Assembly: GCF_016865365.1 (NCBI RefSeq)
Contig: NZ_AP024469.1
Coordinates: 2,696,501 to 2,760,500 of the forward strand
Direction of reading: 5' to 3'
Source: Geobacter sp. SVR
GTDB taxonomy: Bacteria; Desulfobacterota; Desulfuromonadia; Geobacterales; Pseudopelobacteraceae
Length of the DNA: 64,000 nt
The translations under genes and the position numbers were made by a program. The notes beneath the pieces were generated by a model that was given only the letters and a program-made list of their open reading frames with translations, searched no databases and was not told the origin of the DNA. This document shows, piece after piece, positions 17,504-27,718 of the stretch. The stretch's first letter is position 1. The number at the start of each line of letters is the position of its first letter.

Positions 17504-19345
17504 TCAATACAAACCATGTAGCGGACCGCCCGGCGCGGCCAGTTCGTCGACCTTGCGCTCCATGGCTGGATCCTCCTCCAGAACAGGGGCATGGAACGGC
17601 TTGGTGCGGGCATCGATGACCAGCGGGCCGCTGCAGCCCCAGTGGCGGCCGCGTGTTTCCGCTCCAATGCCGTAGATGTCGGTGGCGGGATTGGAACGGG
17701 TGAAGGTCACCCACAGGAAGTTGTTAAGCGTGGCTGCGGTGAAGCGGCTGTCATCGCAAATCACGATCAGGGCCACTCCTCCGAACATATCGCGCTCCCC
17801 GTAGAAACGGCAGAACTCGTCCATCAGCGCATCGCCCTTACCACGCTCCTGCCGGGAGGCGGGTCCTTGAATGGCCAGTACGCCGGGCAAACAGACCTGC
17901 GCCCCTCCGAAACCGTCCGGGTATTCCATCCCGGCCGGCACTTCCCCGGCCAGCCTGCGGCGGACCGGACCGGCGGCGGCGATCACCACCTTGGATCCCT
18001 CATTGAGGCCGGAGCCGCTGTAATCCAGGGTATCGATGGTAGTGGCGGTCTGGAAATGCAGGTTCCTGCGCCAGTCGGCCCGTTCCAGAACATGACTCAG
18101 GAACGCGGCGATATCGTGGGTATGCAGGCCGGGTGCATCCTCCTGGGCTGCGATGAACAGATACTTGGCCAGGGAAAGCTGCCCCTGCCCCAGGATGGCG
18201 TTGGCAATGGTCAGCAGTTCCTGGGGCTGGCGCTCCGCGGCATAGGGCACGTAGCGCTCGGAGGCGATGGCCAGCAACAATGGATGCACGCCGGCCGCAT
18301 CCACGGCATGCACCTCCTTGACCCCCGCCACCACGGTCGGGATCAGCGGCCCGGTCAGTTCGTGGATAAAGGCGCCGAAACTGGTATCCTCCTGAGGAGG
18401 ACGCCCCACGGTGGTAAAGGGCCAGATGGCATCCTTGCGGTGGTAGACCTCCTCCACCTCGACATAGGGAAAGTCGTGGGTCAGGCTGTAATATCCCAAG
18501 TGGTCGCCAAAAGGGCCTTCCGGCAGGGTTTTGCCCGTATGCACAACACCGCAGATACAGAAGTCTGCTTCAGCCGGGACCGGCAAGCGCCCCGGCAGGC
18601 GGGTCATCGGAATCCGGTGTCCGGCCAGCAGCCCGGCAAAGGAGAGCTCCGGCATCCCTTCCGGCAGCGGCATGACCGCTGCCACGGTCATGGCCGGCGC
18701 GCCGCCGACAAACACGTTCACCCGCAGGAGATCACCCCGGGCAATGGCTTCGGCATGATGCGCCCCGATGCCGCGGTGAATCTGATAGTGCAGACCGGCC
18801 TGCCGGTCCGGCTCATAGCGGTTGCCCGACAGTTGCACCCGGTACATGCCGAGATTCGATTTCGCAAAACCGGGGTTGGAAGGATTCTCGCTGTAGACCT
18901 GGGGCAGCGTGATGAAAGCACCCCCATCCCGGGGCCAGGAGACGATCTGCGGAAGCTGCGAAAGGGTGGTGCGGCACTCCAGCGCCGGCGCGGCCGTAGT
19001 GGTTGAGGGCAACAGGTGCAGCGCAGCGAAGGGTGCTCTGACGGCATCCAGGGGATGCTTCAGCAGGGAAAAGGGATTGATTTTCAGATCGACCAGCCGG
19101 CGGATGTCGTCCAGGGTATCCCGGAAGATGAAGCGGGTTCTCTCCAGGGTGCCGAACAGGTTCCCCAATAGTGGAAAACGGCAGTTGACCGGATTGGTAA
19201 AGAGCAGCGCCGGCCCGCCGGCCTGGTAGACGCGCCGCTGTACCATCCCCACCTCCAGCCGGGGATCGAGCGGCACGGCAATCCGGCGCAGCATGCCATG
19301 CCGCTCCAGGTCGAGGACGCATTCCTGCAGATTACGGTAACCCAT
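17504..19345 (-). CDS. UbiD-family decarboxylase, probably menaquinone type
   Basis: The 613-residue protein aligns by motif to UbiD (GRPPQEDTSFGAFIHELTGP, GKTLPEGPFGDHLGYYS), the prenylated-FMN-dependent (de)carboxylases. It is longer than E. coli UbiD (about 497), as are the UbiD relatives assigned to the futalosine menaquinone pathway. Because mqnA is in this window (47808-48638), I infer a decarboxylation step in menaquinone synthesis. A role in aromatic acid metabolism cannot be excluded. It is translationally coupled to the TPR gene upstream (TGATG overlap). Confidence 0.85.
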   Translation of the reverse strand: MGYRNLQECVLDLERHGMLRRIAVPLDPRLEVGMVQRRVYQAGGPALLFTNPVNCRFPLLGNLFGTLERTRFIFRDTLDDIRRLVDLKINPFSLLKHPLDAVRAPFAALHLLPSTTTAAPALECRTTLSQLPQIVSWPRDGGAFITLPQVYSENPSNPGFAKSNLGMYRVQLSGNRYEPDRQAGLHYQIHRGIGAHHAEAIARGDLLRVNVFVGGAPAMTVAAVMPLPEGMPELSFAGLLAGHRIPMTRLPGRLPVPAEADFCICGVVHTGKTLPEGPFGDHLGYYSLTHDFPYVEVEEVYHRKDAIWPFTTVGRPPQEDTSFGAFIHELTGPLIPTVVAGVKEVHAVDAAGVHPLLLAIASERYVPYAAERQPQELLTIANAILGQGQLSLAKYLFIAAQEDAPGLHTHDIAAFLSHVLERADWRRNLHFQTATTIDTLDYSGSGLNEGSKVVIAAAGPVRRRLAGEVPAGMEYPDGFGGAQVCLPGVLAIQGPASRQERGKGDALMDEFCRFYGERDMFGGVALIVICDDSRFTAATLNNFLWVTFTRSNPATDIYGIGAETRGRHWGCSGPLVIDARTKPFHAPVLEEDPAMERKVDELAAPGGPLHGLY

Positions 19346-20598
19346 CAGCTGCCCACCTTGCGTAGTTTTTCCAGGATGGCCTCAGTTGCGCGCATCTTGT
19401 CGCGGGCAGCGAGAATTTCCTGTTGGGAGGACTCGAGCGGAAAGCGCCTGAGCCCCTGCTGCAGCAGTTTTTCCGCATCTTCCAGGCTGCCCCGTTTATG
19501 CAGCAGCCGCGCCCGTGCGACCAGGTACTGGGGCGAGTAGGGATCAAGGGCATCCGCCTTTTCCAGATCGGCCTCGGCTGCGGTTTCGGCACCATTACGG
19601 TCGTATTTCTGGGCTCTCAGAAAGTAGACGTGGGCCAATGCCCCCCGCATCCCCTGCCGCTCCCCATCGCTTTCGGCCGATGCGAGGACATTCTCGAGAA
19701 AAGCTATGGCGCCGTCATGGTCCCCCATTCGCACCTGAGCCGTCATTACCGCGGCGACCGCCTCCACATTATGGGGCTGTAGGCTGTAAGCCTTGCGGAA
19801 GCTTTGGAGGGCCCCCTTGTAATCCTCGGCGACCAGCGCAGCCTTGCCGGCCAAGAGTCCCGAACGGACGCGCTGCCCCGCAAGCATGTCCCTGATCCCG
19901 GCGTCGCTGACAACCCCTATCCGCTCGTCATAGAGCCGGCTGAACTGGGCAAAGCGCCCCAGCCTTACATAGGTGCCGGCCAGCCCGACAACATAGGCAG
20001 CCATTTGACCTGCATCCCCCCCTGCTGACGCATCCGCCATAGCCAGGGCCTTCTCGTACAGCGGCAGCGCCTCCTCGTAACGCCCCTGACCGGCCAGATC
20101 GTAAGCCTCCGAACGCAGCAACTGGGCCTCGAACATGGCGGACACCGGTTTCAGAAGCGATTCGACGGACTCCCCCTTTCCGGTGCGCGTCAGGCGCATG
20201 CGCGCCAGATCGAAGTTGCAGTCGTCGTCGCCGGGTTCGAGATGGCGGTCGCGCAATTCCACCAGCAGTTCTCCACCGGCGGGGGTGATGCTGAGGGAAT
20301 GCCCGGACGCTCTGAGTTCGTCGTGGTAAGGATAGCGCACTTCGAGTTTCGACAGGTCCTTGCCGGAGAACTTTCCGGTCGTGATGGTGGCCCCCTGGAA
20401 AAAACCGGAAACCGGGGAACCGTCCCGGTCGCGGCGCAGGAACAGGGAGACGTTATGGGCAAGTTCCAGGCCGCCGCAGGCATTGCCGGAAACGGCAAAG
20501 ATCTCCATGGTGCCGGTATAAAGCTCCGTTGCGGCGGAAGCGGTGCCAGGCAGGAATACGCAGCAGAGTGCCGCATATAGTATCGAGCTGAATCGCAT
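19345..20598 (-). CDS. Secreted tetratricopeptide-repeat protein
   Basis: I place the start at 20598: ACGAGG sits 6 nt ahead, and the resulting 417-residue protein has a clean signal peptide (MRFSSILYAALC..., cut after GTASA). An N-terminal beta-rich region of about 120 residues has no family I recognise. Several TPR repeats follow (for example YEEALPLYEKALAMAD, DYKGALQSFRKAYSLQPHN and ADLEKADALDPYSPQYLVAR). It is probably periplasmic and acts as a protein-interaction scaffold. It is upstream partner of the UbiD gene and divergent from the histidine kinase. Confidence 0.8.
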   Translation of the reverse strand: MRFSSILYAALCCVFLPGTASAATELYTGTMEIFAVSGNACGGLELAHNVSLFLRRDRDGSPVSGFFQGATITTGKFSGKDLSKLEVRYPYHDELRASGHSLSITPAGGELLVELRDRHLEPGDDDCNFDLARMRLTRTGKGESVESLLKPVSAMFEAQLLRSEAYDLAGQGRYEEALPLYEKALAMADASAGGDAGQMAAYVVGLAGTYVRLGRFAQFSRLYDERIGVVSDAGIRDMLAGQRVRSGLLAGKAALVAEDYKGALQSFRKAYSLQPHNVEAVAAVMTAQVRMGDHDGAIAFLENVLASAESDGERQGMRGALAHVYFLRAQKYDRNGAETAAEADLEKADALDPYSPQYLVARARLLHKRGSLEDAEKLLQQGLRRFPLESSQQEILAARDKMRATEAILEKLRKVGS

Positions 20599-20702
20599 GC
20601 TGAACCTCGTTAAAAGAACGCTTGACCCGGCAAAGGGTATCATTGTACTCAAAGACAATCAAGGACTGTCGAGTCCAATCACGGGTTCACGATGCTGCCT
20701 GC

Positions 20703-23198
20703 ATGCCACGGATGACCATTTTCAAGAAAATAATGGCAGTGACCCTGCTGCTCTCCCTGTTGCCGCTGCTGGTGTCGTCATTGATTCTGCTGTCCGACCT
20801 GGAATCGGTCAATGCACGCCTGTCGGCCGAGATTGCCGGGACTTCCGACATCCAGGCCTCGGAGTCGCTGCAGATGCGCGCCCAGAGCGTGGCCGAATCG
20901 ATCTCCGATTTCCTCCACCAGTGCGAAAACGACCTGCAGTTCCTTTCACGCACCTCCCTGGACCAGCAAAACCTGCTCAACTTCTACGAAATCCGCCGCG
21001 GGGAGATCTGGGAGCGCGGCCCCGGGAATGTCCCCACCGGGACCCGCCGCTTGATTCCGCTGTACCGTTCCTTTGCCTTTATCGGGCCGAACGGGATGGA
21101 ACGGCTGGTTATCCGGGACGGCCGTTTCCTGGCCCCCTCCGAGTTGCACAACGTTTCCCGGCCGGCCGGCACTGAATTCAAATGTGAGGATTATTTCAAC
21201 CGGATCAGGCACCTGAAGCAGGGGGAGATCTACGTTTCCCACCTGGTCGGCTTTCATGTCTCCAAACAGGAGCAGTTGGCCGGTGCCGCATCCCCGGAAA
21301 GAGCCTCTAACGGTGCTTCCTACCAGGGGGTGATCCGCTTCGGCTCACCGCTGTTCGACCCGAGCGGAAGCTTCATCGGCATGGTGGTCATCTCCCTCAA
21401 TCACCGGCACCTGATGGAGTTCACCCAGCACATCGATCCCGGCCGGAACTTCTCCACCGTGTTTCCCTCATACCAAAGCGGCAATTACGGCTTTTTGTTC
21501 GACGACGAGGGTTGGATCATCACCCACCCCAAATACTGGGACATCAGGGGGGTTGACCGCAACGGCAGGCAAGTCCCCCCCTACACCAAGGCCTCCAGCA
21601 AAACGGATATCGACAACGGCCTGATCCCGTTCAACCTCGATCAGGCCGGATTCGTCCACCCCAATTATCCGCAGGTGGCAGAGACGATCAGAAAGCGCAA
21701 AAGCGGCTACGTGGACATCACCAATGTCGGTGGCTCCAAGAAGATCATGGCCTTTGCGCCGATTCTGTACGGAACCGGAGATTTCAGCAAATACGGAGTT
21801 TTCGGCGGGGTCACGATCGGCTTTCAGGTGGACCAGTTTCATGACGCCGCCCGCAAGGGAAGCCGCCTGATCAACCGCGAGCTGATGGATCACCGCAAAC
21901 TCAGCGGCCTGATCATCCTCATCACCGCCATCCTGTCGGGCCTCTCCGCCTGGGCCCTCTCACGCGGCATAACGCGCCCCCTGCATCAGCTGATCGATGG
22001 TGCCCGCCGTCTCGCCAAGGAGGACACGCGCAGCAATGTCAGCGTTTCCTCGAAAGACGAACTGGGAGAACTGGCCAACACCTTCAACTATATGGCCAAC
22101 GAGCTGAAAGTCCGCAAGACCAACCTGCTGTCGACCCTGGAGCAATTACGCCACTCGCGGCTCGAAATCCTTGACGAACGCAACTTCAAGGAAAGCATCC
22201 TGGAAAGTATCTCCAGCGCCATCGTAACCTTTTCCACCGAAGGGCTGATGACCTCCATCAACGCCACCGGCAGGCTGTTCCTCGGCAATCACATCAGTGT
22301 CGATACCCATTACCGGGAGGTGTTCCATGGCTGGGGCGAGATGGCGGATCTCACCGAACAGACCCTCCGCACACGCAGCGGATACGGCCGTCAGCCGCTG
22401 CATCTCGATCGGGGCAATGGCATGTCCCATTTCGAGATCGGCTTTTTTCCGATCGGCAAGGATGCCGAACGCGGCCTGACTGTAACCATGCGCAACGAGA
22501 CTGAAAAGGAGAAGCTTCGCGAGGAGATGATGCGGCTGGACCGGCTGGCCTCGCTCGGCAAACTGTCGGCCGGCATTGCCCACGAGGTGAGAAACCCCCT
22601 GACCGGTATATCGCTCCTGCTGGACGACCTGCACGACAACGCGACCCTGGCGCTCGACGACCAGACCATGATCAAGAAGGCCCTGACCGAAATCGAGCGG
22701 GTGGAACGCCTGATCAGCGCGCTGCTCAACTATTCTTCTCCTCCCCGGGCCGACTTCAGGACAGGAGACCTCAATGCGGTGGTCAACGACACGGTCCTCC
22801 TGATGCGCAGGCAGTGCGAGCGGCAGCAGGTGCGGATCGTCTTCGAGGCGGGCAGGCTGCCGTCGTTCCGCTTCGATGCCGAAAAGATCAAACAGGCCCT
22901 GCTGAACATCATCAGAAACGCCGTGGAGGCCATGCCAGAAGGGGGCGAGATCTCCGTCACCACCTCTGCGAATGAGGAACGCGCCATCATCACTGTCCGG
23001 GATAACGGTCCCGGCATCCGGGAAGAGGATCTGCCGCTGATCTTCGAGCCCTTCTTTACCCGCAAGGGGGCCGGCACCGGATTGGGGCTCTCCATTACCC
23101 AGCGCATCATCGAGGAACACCACGGCCGCATCTGGGTCGACTGCAACGAGGCATCCGGAACGGTCTTTCATCTGGAACTGCCGCTGAACATGGGCTGA
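20703..23198 (+). CDS. Membrane sensor histidine kinase with Cache, HAMP and PAS domains
   Basis: The protein has about 831 residues. TM1 is at about 10-28, a large periplasmic dCache-like sensor at about 30-395, TM2 at about 401-420 (LIILITAILSGLSAWAL), then HAMP, PAS (from NFKESILESISSAIVTF), a DHp box LSAGIAHEVRNPLTG with the phospho-His, and a HATPase_c with NIIRNAVEAMP, DNGPGI and KGAGTGLGLSI. A dCache plus this NtrB-like kinase core suits a DctB-type small-molecule sensor, but the ligand is unknown. The start is uncertain (20703 or 20712; no clear ribosome site). The likely partner is the NtrC regulator at 28049, 4.9 kb away across an inserted cassette. Confidence 0.9.
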   Translation: MPRMTIFKKIMAVTLLLSLLPLLVSSLILLSDLESVNARLSAEIAGTSDIQASESLQMRAQSVAESISDFLHQCENDLQFLSRTSLDQQNLLNFYEIRRGEIWERGPGNVPTGTRRLIPLYRSFAFIGPNGMERLVIRDGRFLAPSELHNVSRPAGTEFKCEDYFNRIRHLKQGEIYVSHLVGFHVSKQEQLAGAASPERASNGASYQGVIRFGSPLFDPSGSFIGMVVISLNHRHLMEFTQHIDPGRNFSTVFPSYQSGNYGFLFDDEGWIITHPKYWDIRGVDRNGRQVPPYTKASSKTDIDNGLIPFNLDQAGFVHPNYPQVAETIRKRKSGYVDITNVGGSKKIMAFAPILYGTGDFSKYGVFGGVTIGFQVDQFHDAARKGSRLINRELMDHRKLSGLIILITAILSGLSAWALSRGITRPLHQLIDGARRLAKEDTRSNVSVSSKDELGELANTFNYMANELKVRKTNLLSTLEQLRHSRLEILDERNFKESILESISSAIVTFSTEGLMTSINATGRLFLGNHISVDTHYREVFHGWGEMADLTEQTLRTRSGYGRQPLHLDRGNGMSHFEIGFFPIGKDAERGLTVTMRNETEKEKLREEMMRLDRLASLGKLSAGIAHEVRNPLTGISLLLDDLHDNATLALDDQTMIKKALTEIERVERLISALLNYSSPPRADFRTGDLNAVVNDTVLLMRRQCERQQVRIVFEAGRLPSFRFDAEKIKQALLNIIRNAVEAMPEGGEISVTTSANEERAIITVRDNGPGIREEDLPLIFEPFFTRKGAGTGLGLSITQRIIEEHHGRIWVDCNEASGTVFHLELPLNMG

Positions 23199-23245
23199 AG
23201 GAGTACTGCAAAAAATGAGGGTAAACCTGGCGAATTATTATGGGT

Positions 23246-24142
23246 TTATCCGAAGGCAGGCATCCGGCGCAACTGCGTGATGTCCCGCAACGGCGGTGCT
23301 CCGAACATCCGGGTGTATTCGCGGCTGAACTGCGAAGGGCTTTCGTAGCCGACCTGAAATCCCGCGGTGGCGGCATCTAGGCGTTCCGTCAGCATCAAAC
23401 GCCGGGCTTCCTGCAGGCGCAGTTTCTTCTGATACTGCAACGGGCTCAGGGCGGTCATGGAGCGGAAGTGGTGATGAAAGGTCGACGTGCTCATGCGGGC
23501 CTGGGCCGCCAGGTCATCGATCCGCAGCGGCAGCGCAAAATTGCCTTTCAGCCAGTCAATGGCCCGCGCAATCTGATGGCTCTGGCTTCCTGCCGACGCT
23601 ATCTGGCGCAGACGTTCGCCCTGATCCCCCACCAGCAGCCGATAGATGATCTCCCGCTGGATGATCGGGGCCAGGATCGGAATGTCCTGCGGGTCGGCCA
23701 GCAGATCGAGCAGGCGCTGAAAAACGGCCACGAGCGCCAGGGTCACCTCACCGGTCGCCATGCCGCGGCCCGATTGCCGCACACGCGGCAGGGGCAGCGT
23801 ACTGTCCGCCATCAACTGCGAAATCTCGCGCTGATCCAGCTTCAACCGGAGCCCCAGATAAGGCTTCTCCCGACTCGCCTCGACAATCTGAACCACCGTC
23901 GGCAAATGAACTGACGTGATCAGATAGTTGTGTGCGTCGTACACGTACGCATCGTCTCCCAGCAGCACCCGCTTGGCCCCTTGAGCCACCAGGCAGATGC
24001 TCGGCTCATACATGCCGCAGACCGCCTCGCTTGGCTCGATCCGCTGAAACAACGCCAGTCCCGGGACGGCGGTTGTGTGTTGTTCCCCCTGTTCGGTCCA
24101 TCGGGCAATACTCCCGCCCAAAGCCTCAAGCGCAGTCATCAT
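23246..24142 (-). CDS. AraC-family regulator (YqhC-like)
   Basis: The 298-residue protein has an N-terminal AraC_N domain (EPSICLVAQGAKRVLLGD, LRLKLD) and a C-terminal pair of helix-turn-helices (about 195-290; LAAQARMSTSTFHHHFRSMTALSPLQYQKKLRL and VGYESPSQFSREYTRMFG). In E. coli the related YqhC activates aldehyde reductase genes. Here the regulator is divergent from an aldo/keto reductase and an alcohol dehydrogenase, which supports the same logic by inference. Confidence 0.88.
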   Translation of the reverse strand: MMTALEALGGSIARWTEQGEQHTTAVPGLALFQRIEPSEAVCGMYEPSICLVAQGAKRVLLGDDAYVYDAHNYLITSVHLPTVVQIVEASREKPYLGLRLKLDQREISQLMADSTLPLPRVRQSGRGMATGEVTLALVAVFQRLLDLLADPQDIPILAPIIQREIIYRLLVGDQGERLRQIASAGSQSHQIARAIDWLKGNFALPLRIDDLAAQARMSTSTFHHHFRSMTALSPLQYQKKLRLQEARRLMLTERLDAATAGFQVGYESPSQFSREYTRMFGAPPLRDITQLRRMPAFG

Positions 24143-24194
24143 ATTCCCTCTCCAAAACTCCTCTTCGCATCGTTTGCCAGACTGTTTGAATTAC

Positions 24195-24322
24195 AGGTTG
24201 TTCAAAATAGGCAGATCGTCGCGCTCCCAGGAAGCTCCGCTGAGGCGCCCGAAAGGTGAGGCCGCGCGCAGCCACAAAGAGGCTTCGAGGACGGCGGCGA
24301 GATGCCTGTTTTTCAACAACCT
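24195..24322. repeat. 128-bp imperfect palindromic element between AraC and AKR genes
   Basis: The left arm starts AGGTTGTTCAAAATAGGCAG and the right arm ends CTGTTTTTCAACAACCT. About 35 bp of arm pair with several mismatches, and internal GC-rich segments can fold further. It occupies most of the 374-bp divergent region and resembles a small non-autonomous palindromic element. No second copy is in this window. Confidence 0.6.
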
Positions 24323-24504
24323 TTTACCACACATACCCGTTGCAGATAGTACCTGCCACCATTCCAGGCCACAACCATTATCCTGGTCATCGCAGGATCA
24401 GGCAAGAATTAAACAGAATTGATCTACCGGCTTTGTTTTTTCCGAAATACGATACAATCATCAAAAGGGGCATGTGAACAGATTCGGAAAAGGCCCAGAT
24501 ATGA

Positions 24505-25518
<1,014 letters not shown>

Positions 25519-25577
25519 CGCTCCCGGGACAACCACAATCTCAGAGGCAATGGGGCGCGGAAAAGGCCTGATCAAAA

Positions 25578-25670
25578 CGGATTGCCGCGGATACGGCAGG
25601 ATTTTTTCGGTCCGTATTTCAGCATCCGCCTAAATCCGTTGCATCAGCGAACATCCGTGTTTCCATTGCA
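25578..25670. repeat. Palindromic ATCCGC-type intergenic element
   Basis: CGGATTGCCGCGGAT (25578-25592) pairs imperfectly with ATCCGCCTAAATCCG (25624-25638), and the tail carries further ATCCGTG units. It lies between the aldo/keto reductase and the alcohol dehydrogenase genes, in the 214-bp gap. Confidence 0.55.
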
Positions 25671-25732
25671 GGTTGAAGCTTACGTATGACAGGGCATCAC
25701 TCACATCAGAATACTCGACAGGAGGACAAACT

Positions 25733-26791
25733 ATGTACAAAGCAAAAGCCTATTCCGCCGCCAGCGCTACATCGCCGCTGGCCTCCGCCGAAATCCCGCG
25801 CCGCGATGCCACGGAACGCGACGTGCAGATCGACATCCTCTACTGCGGCATCTGCCACTCCGACCTGCACACCGTGCGCGACGAATGGAGCGGCGTCATG
25901 CCCACCACCTACCCCTGCGTGCCGGGGCACGAAATCGTCGGACGGGTCACGGCGGTCGGCCCGGCAGTCACTAAATTCAAGCCGGGAGACCTGGTAGGGG
26001 TCGGCTGCCTGGTGGACTCGGACCACACCTGCCCCAACTGCAAGGCTGATGTCGAGCAGTTCTGCAACAACGCCATTTTCACCTACAACTCACCAGACAG
26101 GCACCTCGGCGGCATCACCTACGGCGGCTACTCGGAAAGTATCGTGGTGGACGAGCACTTTGTGCTGCGCGTACCCGCCAACCTCGATCCTGCCGGGGTG
26201 GCACCGTTGCTGTGCGCAGGAATCACGACCTACTCCCCCATGCGCCGCTGGGGCGATCTCACCGGCAAGAAGGTTGGCGTGGTCGGCCTGGGCGGTCTGG
26301 GACACATGGGGGTCAAGTTCGCCCGGGCCTTCGGCGCCCATGTCGTGGTGTTCACCACCTCCCCCAACAAGAAGGAGGATGCGCTCCGTCTGGGAGCCCA
26401 CGAGGTGATCGTTTCCACTGATCCCGAGGAGATGAAGCGGCAGGCCGGCACGTTCGACTTCATTCTCGATACCATCGCTGCCGAGCACGACATCAATGCC
26501 TACATCGCCATGCTCGGCCTGGACGGAGAGATCACCTTGGTTGGTGCACCGGAAAAGCCGCTCCCGGTTTCCGCCTTTGCGCTCCTGTTCGGCCGCCGCA
26601 GCCTTTCCGGTTCGCTTATCGGGGGGCTCAAGGAGACCCAGGAGATGCTCGACTTCTGCGGCCAGCACAACATCACCGCCGATGTCGAAATCATCCCCAT
26701 CCAGAAGGTCAACGAAGCTTACGACAGGCTGGTCAGATCCGATGTGAAGTACCGCTTCTCGATCGACATGGCCTCGCTGAAGGCCGAGTAA
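25733..26791 (+). CDS. Zinc-dependent NAD(P) alcohol dehydrogenase (YahK/cinnamyl-alcohol type)
   Basis: I chose the start at 25733 because AGGAGG lies 7 nt ahead; the 352-residue product then has normal length. The catalytic zinc ligands are in CGICHSDLH and PGHE. The nucleotide site is VGLGGLGHMGVKFARAFG. The structural-zinc loop reads DSDHTCPNCKADVEQFC, so the first of the usual four Cys is Asp. It probably reduces aldehydes with NADPH. A terminator follows at 26812. Confidence 0.93.
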   Translation: MYKAKAYSAASATSPLASAEIPRRDATERDVQIDILYCGICHSDLHTVRDEWSGVMPTTYPCVPGHEIVGRVTAVGPAVTKFKPGDLVGVGCLVDSDHTCPNCKADVEQFCNNAIFTYNSPDRHLGGITYGGYSESIVVDEHFVLRVPANLDPAGVAPLLCAGITTYSPMRRWGDLTGKKVGVVGLGGLGHMGVKFARAFGAHVVVFTTSPNKKEDALRLGAHEVIVSTDPEEMKRQAGTFDFILDTIAAEHDINAYIAMLGLDGEITLVGAPEKPLPVSAFALLFGRRSLSGSLIGGLKETQEMLDFCGQHNITADVEIIPIQKVNEAYDRLVRSDVKYRFSIDMASLKAE

Positions 26792-26811
26792 CCGCCAGGC
26801 AAGGGGAAAAC

Positions 26812-26855
26812 AAGAGGCCGACCGGAATGCCCGCGGGCACCGGCCGGCCTCTTTC
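26812..26855 (+). terminator. Terminator behind the alcohol dehydrogenase
   Basis: AAGAGGCCGACCGG pairs with CCGGCCGGCCTCTT (one mismatch) around a 14-nt loop and is followed by TCATT; the T tract is short. Confidence 0.7.
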
Positions 26856-26884
26856 ATTATGGGTGGATGAGAGGAGCGAACACC

Positions 26885-27211
26885 ATGAGCAAGGAACCTT
26901 CTACCGCGCGGGCAATGCTCGGCGATTTTGCGCCCAAGCTGGCTGAACTCACCGACAGCGTGCTCTTCGGCGATGTCTGGGAACGGAAGGAGCTGTCGAA
27001 ACGCGACCGGAGCCTGATCACCGTGGCGGCACTGGTCGCCATGAATCGCCCGGAGCAGCTGCGGTTTCACCTTGACAGGGCACTCGACAACGGACTCACG
27101 CAGGAGGAACTGATCGAGGTCATCACCCATCTGGCATTTTACTCCGGCTGGCCCAACGCCATGACCGCCATCACCACGGCCAGGGAGCAGTTTGCCAGCC
27201 GGGATGCATGA
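26885..27211 (+). CDS. Carboxymuconolactone decarboxylase-like protein
   Basis: The 108-residue all-helical CMD/AhpD-fold protein has the motif KRDRSLITVAALVAMNRPEQL and then THLAFYSGWPNAM. It lacks the CxxC of AhpD, so it is unlikely to be a disulfide reductase of that type. GAGGAG precedes the ATG at 26885. In such aldehyde/electrophile cassettes CMD-like proteins often accompany alcohol dehydrogenases; the reaction is unknown. A terminator hairpin follows at 27254. Confidence 0.88.
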   Translation: MSKEPSTARAMLGDFAPKLAELTDSVLFGDVWERKELSKRDRSLITVAALVAMNRPEQLRFHLDRALDNGLTQEELIEVITHLAFYSGWPNAMTAITTAREQFASRDA

Positions 27212-27253
27212 AAGTCCGGCAAGTCAGGGCGTCACCCCGCCTTTGTTTCCATG

Positions 27254-27282
27254 GAAAAAGCTCGCCACCTGCGGGCTTTTTC
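27254..27282 (+). terminator. Terminator behind the CMD-like gene
   Basis: GAAAAAGCTCGC pairs with GCGGGCTTTTTC (12 bp, one G-U) around a 5-nt loop, with T-rich sequence on the 3' side. Confidence 0.75.
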
Positions 27283-27337
27283 TGTGGTAATGTTGCGGAC
27301 ATTATAAGGGGTATATCTCAATTTTCAGGAGCCAAAG

Positions 27338-27718
27338 ATGTTCAAGCGCATAGACCACGTGGAACTTATCCCCCGCGACTTCGACCATGCCATCGGTTTC
27401 TATACCGAAATCCTCAGTTTCACGGTCAAGCAGCGCATGATGATAAATGCCCCTCCGCTGGAGGAAATCGCCTATCTTGCCCTGGGCGATACGGTACTGG
27501 AACTGATGCGCGTGAAGGAGCCGGTGATCGGAGAGCAGGACCCGTGGCAGACCGGCTACCGACTGATGGCCATCGAAGTGGAAGACATGGATCAGGCGGT
27601 GGCATACCTGGCCGGGAAAGGGGTGCCGGTTACCTGGGGACCGGTGACTTTTGGGAGGTCGAAACGGGCCGAGATACAGGACCCGGATGGAAATGCGATC
27701 GAACTGAGGCAGTGGTAA
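27338..27718 (+). CDS. Glyoxalase/VOC superfamily protein
   Basis: The 126-residue protein is a single vicinal-oxygen-chelate unit: FKRIDHVELIPRDFDHAIGFY with the first metal His, then TVLELMRV with a Glu, and DPDGNAIELRQW with the last Glu. It may act as a lactoylglutathione lyase-like or other dioxygen/electrophile enzyme; the substrate is unknown. It completes the carbonyl-stress-like cassette 23.2-27.7 kb. Confidence 0.88.
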   Translation: MFKRIDHVELIPRDFDHAIGFYTEILSFTVKQRMMINAPPLEEIAYLALGDTVLELMRVKEPVIGEQDPWQTGYRLMAIEVEDMDQAVAYLAGKGVPVTWGPVTFGRSKRAEIQDPDGNAIELRQW

